A stretch of DNA of 64,000 nucleotides from Pseudoalteromonas shioyasakiensis (GTDB taxonomy: Bacteria; Pseudomonadota; Gammaproteobacteria; Enterobacterales; Alteromonadaceae), in the NCBI GenBank assembly GCA_013391845.1, contig CP058414.1, forward strand, positions 2,590,501-2,654,500, given 5' to 3'. Below are positions 17,164 through 24,468 of this stretch, one piece after another; the first letter of the stretch is position 1; every line of letters begins with the position of its first letter. Below the pieces are notes generated by a model that did not search any database, was not told the origin of the DNA, and saw only the letters and a program-made list of their open reading frames with translations. Position numbers and translations under genes: made by a program.

Positions 17164-17445
17164 CTATGCAAACTCAATCAAGCTTAGATCGTCATGAACT
17201 TGAACCGCCTCTAGTACGCTCGCCATTTTGTCGTAAACATGTGCATACTCAGGGTAGTCATCAACAATCAACTTAATCACTGGCATAAAGTCAGTAAGGC
17301 AGTTTTCGCATTCCATCAACATGGCAAACGTTGGACGCTTACCTAAGTTCCTAACTGTAAAATTAACTTGGTCAATGGCATGTAATACGATGTTGTCTAC
17401 TAAACGCTGATTTTTAGATGGATCTCGGTCTTTGATAGTGGTCAT
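17164..17445 (-). CDS. Hypothetical early phage protein
   Basis: This 93-residue acidic protein is not recognised. It starts MTTIKDRDPSKNQR and contains two Cys in ECENC near residue 48, but no second pair, so a zinc site is doubtful. It lies 2 bases before gene A and 31 bases after the methylase gene in the early operon, so it is co-transcribed with replication functions. Confidence 0.55.
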   Translation of the reverse strand: MTTIKDRDPSKNQRLVDNIVLHAIDQVNFTVRNLGKRPTFAMLMECENCLTDFMPVIKLIVDDYPEYAHVYDKMASVLEAVQVHDDLSLIEFA

Positions 17446-17476
17446 TTTTAGTCGTCCTTTGGGGTTTTGATCGTTG

Positions 17477-18082
17477 TTATTTCACAACGCCAAGTGTGGA
17501 AAAGATTGATTTAAATTCTTCGGCTCGGTGGCCTAGGTAGGTAATGAAGCAGCCCTTTGTTGCGCCTTTCTTCACATTGCCTTGCGGGTCTTTAAAGTGA
17601 GTTCGGCCATCAATAAAGCAGCTAACGCCCGCATTTAATAACTTTTGGCACCATGCTTCTGAGCTATTAACAAAAGTTATATTCATCGCTTCTTTAAAGT
17701 TGCCTAAAGCAAACTGATTTAAATAGTAATCAACCCAATCACCATTGCTTGCAATATCTTCGGTAATACAATGACCTCGATACTTATGGTAGGTAGGATC
17801 ATTGCATATTTTCTTAACACACTTAGGCTTGCAAGCTAGTTCACCTTTATTGAATGGGTGGTTAAGCCAAATAGTTTCAGCAATCCAGTCTAACGATAAA
17901 GCGTCATCTTCTTTGGTGAAAAATCGCTTAGCTTTCACTGACTGATTAGCAATTTCATTACTTGCAGGGTCTAAATCAATTACTGGAAACATTAAGTGAA
18001 CACGTTCTAACACTTCATCTGGCGTGTAATATTCAACATTACCGCTATCTTGATTGATTAGCTGATCTGGCGTCATGATCAA
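17477..18082 (-). CDS. Phage DNA N6-adenine methyltransferase (Dam-like, PF05869 type)
   Basis: The protein has 201 residues. Cues are the N-terminal EYYTPDEVL, then VIDLDPASN (cofactor region, about 34-42), and IWLNHPFNKGE with the catalytic tetrad N74-H75-P76-F77. This replaces the usual N-P-P-Y/D-P-P-Y; the first Asn and the Pro are kept and Phe stands for Tyr. The domain layout fits the phage Dam family, which methylates adenine in phage DNA to avoid restriction or set replication timing. It sits in the early operon before gene A. Confidence 0.75.
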   Translation of the reverse strand: MIMTPDQLINQDSGNVEYYTPDEVLERVHLMFPVIDLDPASNEIANQSVKAKRFFTKEDDALSLDWIAETIWLNHPFNKGELACKPKCVKKICNDPTYHKYRGHCITEDIASNGDWVDYYLNQFALGNFKEAMNITFVNSSEAWCQKLLNAGVSCFIDGRTHFKDPQGNVKKGATKGCFITYLGHRAEEFKSIFSTLGVVK

Positions 18083-18085
18083 TCC

Positions 18086-18493
18086 TTAATGTGTTTGAGT
18101 GTTAGTTTGTTGCTCAGTAACCAAGTGCGGAACTACTTCAAACTTAGGCTGAGTACGTTCAAACTTTTCAGGCATCAACACATTTGCATCATCAAACGTG
18201 GCAACAATACTTTGTAGATTTAAAATCGCTTTATGTACGGCTTTGCGTTCTTGAAAATCGAACTTGTAAAAACTCATTTTTACGTGACGTTGTTTAAGCC
18301 CTGCAGCAAAACAAACAATCTTTCGCTGTTGTTCTGTCAGAACTGCATCAAATAGGTAACCAGGTGTACGCTTTGTATCACCCATCAATGCTTTAATTTC
18401 AGTAAGGCCCTTTGGTAATTTTCGCCCTTCAACAACTTCAAGTTGAACTGCATTTTTTTCATCACTCTGTGCTAAAGAATTTGCCATGATCAA
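18086..18493 (-). CDS. Hypothetical early phage protein
   Basis: This 135-residue protein is not recognised. It has a mixed helical centre (TEQQRKIVCFAAGLKQRH, then FQERKAVHKAILNLQSIV) and a Thr/Gln-rich tail. It lies between the HTH gene and the methylase in the early operon, in the place of P2 gene B (replication accessory), but I see no specific resemblance to B. Confidence 0.55.
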   Translation of the reverse strand: MIMANSLAQSDEKNAVQLEVVEGRKLPKGLTEIKALMGDTKRTPGYLFDAVLTEQQRKIVCFAAGLKQRHVKMSFYKFDFQERKAVHKAILNLQSIVATFDDANVLMPEKFERTQPKFEVVPHLVTEQQTNTQTH

Positions 18494-18498
18494 TGCTC

Positions 18499-18792
18499 CT
18501 AGCTATTTACGTTTTGTTGGTACTGGTTTCTAAACTTCACTAAATCTTGAACACGGTAGTAGTTTGATTTTCCGAACTGGACTGGCAGCGGGAACCCTTC
18601 AACCTTTGATAGCTCCCAAAACTTTTTACGACCACAACCAAGCAACTGCATAGCTTCTTTAGAATCGACTAGTTTTTCATCCAACTCTTTTACTTGTTCA
18701 CGCAAGGCTAAGTTCTCTTGAAGCAGAGCGAACAACATGGCCTTTGCATCTGGGTGCACGTTTAAATTCACGATTTCTTGCTCAGTATTCAT
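18499..18792 (-). CDS. Small DNA-binding protein with MerR/excisionase-type HTH
   Basis: This 97-residue protein has an N-terminal coiled segment (ALLQENLALREQVKELDEKL, about 21-40) and a C-terminal winged-helix motif: DSKEAMQLLGCGRKKFWELS, then FPLPVQFGKSNYYRVQDLVKF. This is the AlpA/HTH_17-type excisionase fold. In P2-type phages a protein in this position (Cox) is both excisionase and repressor of the lysogenic promoter; that role is inferred. Its start overlaps the Cro-like gene by 4 bases. Confidence 0.6.
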   Translation of the reverse strand: MNTEQEIVNLNVHPDAKAMLFALLQENLALREQVKELDEKLVDSKEAMQLLGCGRKKFWELSKVEGFPLPVQFGKSNYYRVQDLVKFRNQYQQNVNS

Positions 18793-19007
18793 GCGGCACT
18801 CTCCTTATTACATTTTTGATGATCGGCCAGTAAATCGTTTACCGATACTTCGCCGTTTGTTAGTTCAGAAATTCGTGGAATGTATTTAGCTGGGGCTTGA
18901 CCATGGCGATGCACCCAGTGAAATACAACTGATTGTTTAGTTCCTAAGATACCTGCAAGCTTTGTTTGTCCACCTATAAGACTCACCGCTTTTTCAATGG
19001 CTGACAT
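18789..19007 (-). CDS. Cro-like (YdaS-type) repressor of the lytic promoter
   Basis: The 72-residue protein is a single HTH domain: IEKAVSLIGGQTKLAGILGTKQSVVFHWV, where residues 13-31 form the helix-turn-helix. YdaS/Cro proteins have this form. It is transcribed divergently from the CI-like repressor and is the first gene of the early lytic operon, the standard Cro position. It would shut off the repressor gene. Confidence 0.75.
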   Translation of the reverse strand: MSAIEKAVSLIGGQTKLAGILGTKQSVVFHWVHRHGQAPAKYIPRISELTNGEVSVNDLLADHQKCNKESAA

Positions 19008-19195
19008 TTAAATCTCCAACTACTCATGACCACTTTTATATATATTAAGATCACTTTAACTGGTTTGTAAACCACTAAATGTTGTATTTAGCGAAGGTAA
19101 ACCAAAAATAGCGATTTGCAATAAAACAACTTAAAGTTATTATTGTTACTTACGAACATATAAAGTGTTTATATTTAACAACTTTTGGAGATGAT
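19008..19195. promoter_or_regulatory. Immunity control region between divergent cro-like and cI-like genes
   Basis: The 188-base gap is AT-rich. It holds a dyad TGGTTT-GT-AAACCA at 19061-19074 and a second copy of its half-site TAAACCA at 19098-19104, 30 bases away, likely repressor operators. AACAACTT occurs at 19126 and again just before the repressor ribosome site. TTGCAA at about 19116 with TTATTAT about 17 bases on could serve as the repressor promoter. Sites are seen; their use is inferred. Confidence 0.5.
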
Positions 19196-19816
19196 ATGGA
19201 TATTGCAGAACGTGTTAAAAAATTAAGGAAGAAATTAAATCTAACTCAGTATCAACTTGCTGAGTTGGTAGGTGTCGCTCAAAACTCAATACAAAAACTA
19301 GAAAAGGGTGACACTAAAAATCCACGTAACATTGAAGCATTAGCACGCGCTCTACAGTGCACACCAGAGTATTTACGCTTTGGGGTTGGTGAGAGTGGAA
19401 ACGATAATGTAACTGCAGGACCTTTAACACGAGCTACAGCACCGCTAATTAGTTGGGTTCAAGCTGGCGCTTGGTCAGAGATTAGCGAAATTAAAGCTTA
19501 TGATGCTGATAGATACATGTGCCCTGTAAACTGCAGTGACCTGACTTTCGTGTTAAAAGTGCAAGGTATAAGCATGGAACCCAAGTTTAACGATGGTGAT
19601 CTCATCTTTGTTGACCCAGAAGCTGAGTGCATCCACGGTTCGTATGTCGTAGCCCGTTTAGATGACGACAACCAAGCCACTTTCAAACAGCTGATCATAG
19701 AAGGTAACCAAAAGTTCCTCAAAGCCGCCAACCCCAACTGGCCAGAACAACTCATCCCCATCAATGGTAATTGCACGTTGGTAGGAAAAGTAATATTTAC
19801 GGGTAAGTCACTTTAA
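19196..19816 (+). CDS. CI-like prophage repressor with S24 self-cleaving domain
   Basis: The protein has 206 residues. An N-terminal HTH_3 domain (about 1-60) is followed by a LexA/CI-type peptidase. The predicted cleavage site is Ala90-Gly91 in VQAGAW, with nucleophile Ser126 in GISMEP and general base Lys164 in ATFKQL. RecA filaments should trigger cleavage, so this prophage should be SOS-inducible. P2 itself has a non-cleavable repressor; this is the 186/K139-like solution. The ribosome site GGAG is 5 bases before the ATG. The next gene follows after 12 bases. Confidence 0.9.
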   Translation: MDIAERVKKLRKKLNLTQYQLAELVGVAQNSIQKLEKGDTKNPRNIEALARALQCTPEYLRFGVGESGNDNVTAGPLTRATAPLISWVQAGAWSEISEIKAYDADRYMCPVNCSDLTFVLKVQGISMEPKFNDGDLIFVDPEAECIHGSYVVARLDDDNQATFKQLIIEGNQKFLKAANPNWPEQLIPINGNCTLVGKVIFTGKSL

Positions 19817-19828
19817 ATAGGAAATGAT

Positions 19829-20860
19829 ATGAAAATTCAAGAAATGGAGTTAAATGAATTCCTATCAAGAAACAACATTAATAAGGAGGATTTCAAAAAA
19901 TGTGAGCTTGATTGGGTGCTTATACAAAGTATTGGGGCCAAACATCAATCAGAGATGAGTAGACTTGATGATCTTGCTGAATCATACGCAAAAACTATTC
20001 AGCGTTTTGATAAGGTTCACTCTGTTAGATGGAGAATTAAAGATCCTGAGCATTTAATGGAGAAAATAGTACGAAAAACTACCAAGTTTTCAGGTTCTTA
20101 TAATAAAGATTATCTAAACATTTCCGTAGAAAACTATTTTGAAATGGTAACTGATCTGATTGGGATTCGTGCGCTACATTTATTTAAACAGGACTGCGTG
20201 GATATAATAACCTCATTAGAAAGTACATGGGAAAAAGCGGAGCCGGTAACGGCATATATTCGAAAAGGTGATAATGAAGAGGGTTATGAAGATATTGGCA
20301 CTTGGAAAGTTAAAGAACATAAAGCTGGTTATCGTTCTATACACTTCGTATTCTCAACTAATCCTTATAAATCTAAGGTTTTCACCGAAGTACAAATTCG
20401 CACTATTTTCGAAGAAGGTTGGAGTGAAATAGATCATAAAATTCGTTATCCAAATTTTTCAGACAATAAAAATATTGCCGCTTTCTTAGATATTTTTAAT
20501 AGATTAGCAGGAAGCGCTGATGAAATGGGTTCTTTTGTAAAAGCTTTGAGCACAATGATCAGCAAAAACCAATCTGAATTACAAATTCTTGAAGAAGAAA
20601 AGAGAATACATCAAGAAAAAATTAAAAATCTATTGGAAAGGCTTAAGCAAGAATCTAACTCAAATGAAGTAACTGGGTTAGTACATGACTTGGAATCTGA
20701 ACTAGCTCATCAGCACTTATCTAGATCTCTTGGAGCGGCTGGAGCAGAGCTGTACAGAGACGACAGTTATGTAGCAATAGAAGATAATATTCTTACTGAG
20801 TTTCTTAAGCAGGCTCAGGCTGCAGCGATGGTAGGTAGTACATACAAGCCTACTCGATAA
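19829..20860 (+). CDS. RelA/SpoT-type nucleotide synthetase co-transcribed with the repressor; candidate phage-exclusion toxin
   Basis: This 343-residue protein has a RelA_SpoT synthetase domain at about 60-215: RIKD at 69-72, TDLIGIR with Asp109, HKAGYRSIHF at 164-173 and EVQIRT with Glu187, so catalytic residues are kept. The C-terminal part (230-343) is helical and partly coiled and lacks TGS, ACT or HD domains. It starts 12 bases after the repressor stop with its own AGGA site, so it is expressed in the lysogen. Phage-borne relatives (CapRel of E. coli prophages, Phrann PhRel) block superinfecting phages by (p)ppGpp-like synthesis or tRNA pyrophosphorylation; that role here is inferred. 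Confidence 0.85.
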   Translation: MKIQEMELNEFLSRNNINKEDFKKCELDWVLIQSIGAKHQSEMSRLDDLAESYAKTIQRFDKVHSVRWRIKDPEHLMEKIVRKTTKFSGSYNKDYLNISVENYFEMVTDLIGIRALHLFKQDCVDIITSLESTWEKAEPVTAYIRKGDNEEGYEDIGTWKVKEHKAGYRSIHFVFSTNPYKSKVFTEVQIRTIFEEGWSEIDHKIRYPNFSDNKNIAAFLDIFNRLAGSADEMGSFVKALSTMISKNQSELQILEEEKRIHQEKIKNLLERLKQESNSNEVTGLVHDLESELAHQHLSRSLGAAGAELYRDDSYVAIEDNILTEFLKQAQAAAMVGSTYKPTR

Positions 20861-20884
20861 AATCGCTCAGCTTTCGTTTTAAAA

Positions 20885-20906
20885 TAAGCCCATTGATACG
20901 GGCTTA
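20885..20906. terminator. Hairpin terminator between convergent genes
   Basis: TAAGCCC and GGGCTTA form a 7-bp stem with an 8-base loop in the 72-base gap between the synthetase gene (plus) and the two-helix membrane protein gene (minus). Flanking T/A runs are short, so it is a weak to moderate terminator. Confidence 0.5.
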
Positions 20907-20932
20907 ATTAACTGTCAATATATGAATGATAA

Positions 20933-21778
20933 TCAACCAATAAATCCTTCATATGGATTTTCTTTTAAGTTTTCGACTAAAAGGTTAAGTTCTCTGCTAT
21001 ATTCACTAATCGAAACGGGTTTTATGTTTTTTGCGTTTTCGTTAGTGAAACTAAAAAAAGCTAATTCTTCAAGCATCTCTCCGACAACAAATATAAAATT
21101 ATTAAAGTCCTTAGGGAGTTCTCTATTATTTTTAACTTGTGTTTTATAAGTATCGTCAATTTGAAACGTACTCTTTGGAACAACCCCAATTTGTGATGCC
21201 AGAATTAAAAAGCTATCTAATAGGTTGCAAAAAGTTGAATTAAGCTTCATTTCACCTCCTGCTGGTTTTTTTTTGAAAAGTAGCTTGAGGTCACTTAAAT
21301 ATACATTGTATCTATCTATAAAATAATAAAGAGATGAGCTGCCGCCCTGCTCTCCTTTAGAGACTAACTCTAACTCTTTGTGATTATTAAAAGGAAATAG
21401 CTCTTTATACAGCTTTGATTTTCCTTTAATTTCTACATCATGTTCTTCCGCAAACTGGGAGAGCATCTCTATAAATTTTTTCTTATGTTCATAATAATTT
21501 GCGAACGTATTTTGCTCCCGAGCAATTTCTATTTGATGGTAAGTCTGTTCACTTCTATGGATCACAGCAATGAAGCCAGCAACAAAAAGAGTTGCTGATA
21601 GCGCCTTTAAAGGAAAATCAAAAAGCTCTAAAAACGATGAAAAACAGGCAGAGTTTTCACACCATACAAGGTTATCAGTAGAGTTCATTATTACTATTGA
21701 GCTTCCAACTGCTATGCCTACTCCGATAATTATAGCACTCCATAACAGCTTACTTTTCCACAAAGTTTTGTTTTCCAC
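20933..21778 (-). CDS. Two-helix membrane protein, candidate abortive-infection effector
   Basis: The protein has 281 residues and starts at GTG. Membrane segments lie at about 12-31 and 53-72. Directly after the second comes HRSEQTYHQIEIAREQNTF and ANYYEHKKKFIEML. This pattern, two N-terminal helices followed by a polar helix and an N-Y-Y-x-H-K-x-x-F segment, recalls membrane effectors of retron Ec48-type and related abortive infection systems; no reverse transcriptase is nearby. The gene follows the WYL protein gene by 18 bases in the same direction, so the two form an operon. Effector function is inferred. Confidence 0.6.
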   Translation of the reverse strand: MENKTLWKSKLLWSAIIIGVGIAVGSSIVIMNSTDNLVWCENSACFSSFLELFDFPLKALSATLFVAGFIAVIHRSEQTYHQIEIAREQNTFANYYEHKKKFIEMLSQFAEEHDVEIKGKSKLYKELFPFNNHKELELVSKGEQGGSSSLYYFIDRYNVYLSDLKLLFKKKPAGGEMKLNSTFCNLLDSFLILASQIGVVPKSTFQIDDTYKTQVKNNRELPKDFNNFIFVVGEMLEELAFFSFTNENAKNIKPVSISEYSRELNLLVENLKENPYEGFIG

Positions 21779-21796
21779 TTTTTCTTTTACTCCTAG

Positions 21797-23044
21797 TTAT
21801 ATGAAAATAGTGACAAGCCCAATTGGTAAAGCAAGCAAAGTACTGAAAAGAGCGACACTAACAACAAAGCACCCTGTCGCATTGTTTTTTATAGGTTCAT
21901 TTATACTTTTCGTTTTTGATGTAGAACTAAAATTTGATTGTAAGTTTTTAATGAGAGCATTTTTTGTTATTACCTGTTCATCATCACCATTTATGTATTT
22001 GATCAACCCGCTCACACGGGACAGATTAAATGTTCTTTCATCACCAGCTTTATGACAAAAGCCCGTGAACGATAAGTCATCATTTTCAAATTCATAGATA
22101 TCTACTTGTCTTGTTGATTTTTCCGCCATTGCATTTTCATAGCTAAACTTTATTGTTACTTGAGGCTCTCTATTTTGGCTAACGCTTTCAGAAATAGTGG
22201 AAAGATTGGGCTTTGCTGGTTCTTGTCGATTTAGTGACTTCTCTTCAACAATCGTTCGTGTTTTGGGAGGTACTAAGGTATTTAACTTCTGCTGTAACAG
22301 AGCTTGTAACTCTCCTTCGGCATTAACGGTTGCTTCTTCCCAAACAGCTATTTTAAATGGCTTTGGGTAGTCAAATTCATTTAGTGCGGATTCAATTTCG
22401 TTTAAATAAAGAACATATAAAGATTTTATTTTTTCTTCAAAAATAGGTAGCGCTTTAATAAGTTTGGGTTGAACTAATGTATTGGGATGCTCTTCTTCAT
22501 ATTTAATTAATTCATGTATAAGCGCACCTTTATTTTTTTTAGTGAGCTTTATGCCTATAGCTTTACAGCGCTCCTTGATTTCTGGCAACTTTTCATAGTT
22601 TAAAGCTATCTCCCAATTCTCATACTCTATAAGAGGAACTTGTTTAACAACACCTGCTTTTCTCAATGTATTAGCAAAATCATCTTCAACTACTTGCGGT
22701 TCTTCATTGATTTCAGGCTCACCAACATCAAAGTCACCTATAAATGTATGTAGATCATGCCAATACTTTTTTATCCACGTATCGGAGCTAAGTAGCTTTT
22801 GTCGGTTGGCACACATTGCTTTTTCAAAACTTTCAACATCTACTTCATAGCAGTACTCTTCATCAAATATGTAATCGTAAATTGTTTTAAAGTCTTGCTC
22901 TGTATTTGGCTTTTCTTCTCGCAACTCTTCTTTTAGCTCATCTAAGTCACTTACATCTTTTATTTTTATTCTGGCATTTTTTGGTGTAGGTAAGCGTTTG
23001 GCAGCATAAGAGCCGCTAGCGTTTTTAAAGTAGGTGTAATCCAT
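21797..23044 (-). CDS. SAP-like and WYL-domain protein with C-terminal membrane anchor
   Basis: The protein has 415 residues from the ATG at 23044, chosen because AAAAGGGA lies 7 bases upstream; the frame is open 15 codons further. An acidic N-terminal part is followed by a SAP/Rho-N-like helix pair at about 150-185 (LPEIKERCKAIGIKLTKKNK), a helical linker, a WYL-like domain at about 296-350 (FSYENA, then GFCHKAGDERTFNLSRVSGL) and a final hydrophobic helix at 392-413. WYL domains sense ligands or nucleic acid and regulate several defence systems. Membrane attachment of a WYL protein is unusual. It heads an operon with the two-helix membrane protein under a LexA-like box. Confidence 0.65.
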   Translation of the reverse strand: MDYTYFKNASGSYAAKRLPTPKNARIKIKDVSDLDELKEELREEKPNTEQDFKTIYDYIFDEEYCYEVDVESFEKAMCANRQKLLSSDTWIKKYWHDLHTFIGDFDVGEPEINEEPQVVEDDFANTLRKAGVVKQVPLIEYENWEIALNYEKLPEIKERCKAIGIKLTKKNKGALIHELIKYEEEHPNTLVQPKLIKALPIFEEKIKSLYVLYLNEIESALNEFDYPKPFKIAVWEEATVNAEGELQALLQQKLNTLVPPKTRTIVEEKSLNRQEPAKPNLSTISESVSQNREPQVTIKFSYENAMAEKSTRQVDIYEFENDDLSFTGFCHKAGDERTFNLSRVSGLIKYINGDDEQVITKNALIKNLQSNFSSTSKTKSINEPIKNNATGCFVVSVALFSTLLALPIGLVTIFI

Positions 23045-23100
23045 ATCAATTCCCTTTTGATTAATACTATAGATTAAGTTTTTGTTCATATTTCAACAAG

Positions 23101-23152
23101 CTGGGGATTTATACAGTCAAAGGAAATTAACGTACTGTATAAAAACACAGTA
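23101..23152. promoter_or_regulatory. Two LexA boxes in the divergent promoter of the WYL operon and the UmuD-like gene
   Basis: TACTGT-N8-ACAGTA at 23133-23152 is a perfect LexA box. A second, weaker CTGT-N8-CCAG (read on the minus strand) lies at 23101-23116. TATAAT at 23159-23164 gives a -10 for the UmuD-like gene. The weaker box covers a TATAAA on the minus strand that could serve the WYL operon. Both directions should be damage-inducible. Confidence 0.8.
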
Positions 23153-23194
23153 ACCAGCTATAATCTTAAGAATACTTTGTATCCGGTACTTATT

Positions 23195-23569
23195 ATGATT
23201 ATCGAAAATGTGAATGTTGGGCCTAAATTTAAAGAGCTTTCTAAAACGTTAGATATGAGCTTTTTGAAGGACTCAACTTTTATCGGCCGCGCAAGCGGCC
23301 GTAGTATGGAAGGTGTGGGTATCTATGATGGTGATTTGTTAATTATTGATAGGTCTAAAGATGTGCAACAGAACGATGTAATAGTTGCATGCTTAAACGG
23401 TCAGTTTGTTTGTAAGATAGCCGACTTAATTAATAACCTTTTGTTGTCGGCAAACCCAGCTAATAAGCCATACAAATTAACTGGGTTTGACCAATACAAT
23501 GTTGAGGGTGTCGTTACACAATCAATCAGAATGCACAGAACTACTAATGTTTTAGAGTTTGGGTGTTAG
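23195..23569 (+). CDS. UmuD'-like S24 protein without a partner UmuC
   Basis: The protein has 124 residues from the ATG at 23195; a TTG at 23177 would add six. It has ASGRSMEG with Ser37 and FVCKIAD with Lys74; their 37-residue spacing equals that in UmuD. Only about 36 residues precede the Ser, so the N-terminal arm and the cleavage site present in full-length UmuD are missing, and the protein resembles the processed UmuD' form. A strong LexA box stands upstream. No umuC follows. It could modulate the host polymerase V or the repressor; both are guesses. Confidence 0.75.
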   Translation: MIIENVNVGPKFKELSKTLDMSFLKDSTFIGRASGRSMEGVGIYDGDLLIIDRSKDVQQNDVIVACLNGQFVCKIADLINNLLLSANPANKPYKLTGFDQYNVEGVVTQSIRMHRTTNVLEFGC

Positions 23570-23758
23570 ATTTTCTTACTGTAAAGTTCCTCTGTAAACA
23601 TCTATAGCGCCCCCCTGCACTTAGGTATAGATTTTAGCCTTTCACGTAGAACTTGTATTTTGCCTGGACATAAACTTTAAGTTAAGAGGCACGGCTTGCT
23701 GCGTGCTTATTTGAGCGTCTTGTTAATTGCTGCCCTTTTATGTGTGCAACCAAGAGCA
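23570..23758. other. Intergenic gap after the UmuD-like gene
   Basis: I see no gene. A GCACG...CGTGC hairpin at about 23690-23708 could be a weak terminator between the UmuD-like gene and the convergent small gene. Confidence 0.3.
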
Positions 23759-24166
23759 TTAAAAATCTGAACAATGATTTGAACTTAAGATCAGATTTTT
23801 TAGCGCTGTTAGATTTACTAACTTAATTAATGAACCAATTTTCAAATAAGCATTTTTAACTAAATATTCTGTATCTTTTCCTATGTATTTTTTAAACTCG
23901 TCTATACCAGCAATAGTGTTGATTGTTACTTTTTTATATTTAGAAATAGAGTTAAACGAAAGGCCACGTTCCATCGACCTATCAAAAACAGTCCGCTCTA
24001 AACCATTCGCTATTTGAATAGGACTAAGCTTATTCTGAATCGCGTCTGCAAGGAAAGCCAAATTGCTCTCAATCTCAAATATCAATGATTGCCTGCCTGC
24101 ATTCTGAGAGTGCCACCTAGCTCTTTCTTTATCAAAGATTTCGTATAACTCTTTCCAAATGCTCAT
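23759..24166 (-). CDS. Hypothetical prophage protein
   Basis: The protein has 135 residues when started at the ATG at 24166, which has a perfect AAGGAG ribosome site 5 bases upstream; the frame is open 31 codons further without such a site. It is helical (IWKELYEIFDKERARWH, then SLIFEIESNLAFLADAI) and ends in a Cys-containing tail. No family is recognised. It lies in the accessory block between the UmuD-like and PIN-like genes, in low-G+C sequence, and may be defence cargo. Confidence 0.55.
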   Translation of the reverse strand: MSIWKELYEIFDKERARWHSQNAGRQSLIFEIESNLAFLADAIQNKLSPIQIANGLERTVFDRSMERGLSFNSISKYKKVTINTIAGIDEFKKYIGKDTEYLVKNAYLKIGSLIKLVNLTALKNLILSSNHCSDF

Positions 24167-24468
24167 GTAGCTCCTTAAGGTATTAGAAATATTTACAAAG
24201 AGCGAACCTCGCTTTCTACAGTGCAACCGCTCACTTTTTGAATTATTTATTCTTAGCAAACTTGCTAACTCATTACCAGCATTATTAAAAATAAATAGTA
24301 CACTTATATTACTCTATTAAACTTATCCAAAATTTTAGAGATCTTTCTGATGACAATACCTAGGGTTATTTGTTAAAACTATATGGTGTAGAAAAATTAG
24401 CGTGCGGTTGGCAGAAATACGTGTGATAAGCTTGCTATTAAATTGTTAAATTTATTGGGTACTAATAA
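24167..24468. other. AT-rich gap between divergent accessory genes
   Basis: I see no gene in these 302 bases. They must carry the promoters of the 135-residue protein (minus) and the PIN-like gene (plus), but no near-consensus pair stands out. No LexA core (CTGT-N8-ACAG) was found here, unlike the two neighbouring regulated units. Confidence 0.35.

Noticed and set aside
20933..21778. Retron: membrane effector with reverse transcriptase and msr/msd RNA
   Set aside because: No reverse transcriptase frame or retron-type RNA lies within the accessory block; only the effector-like protein is present.
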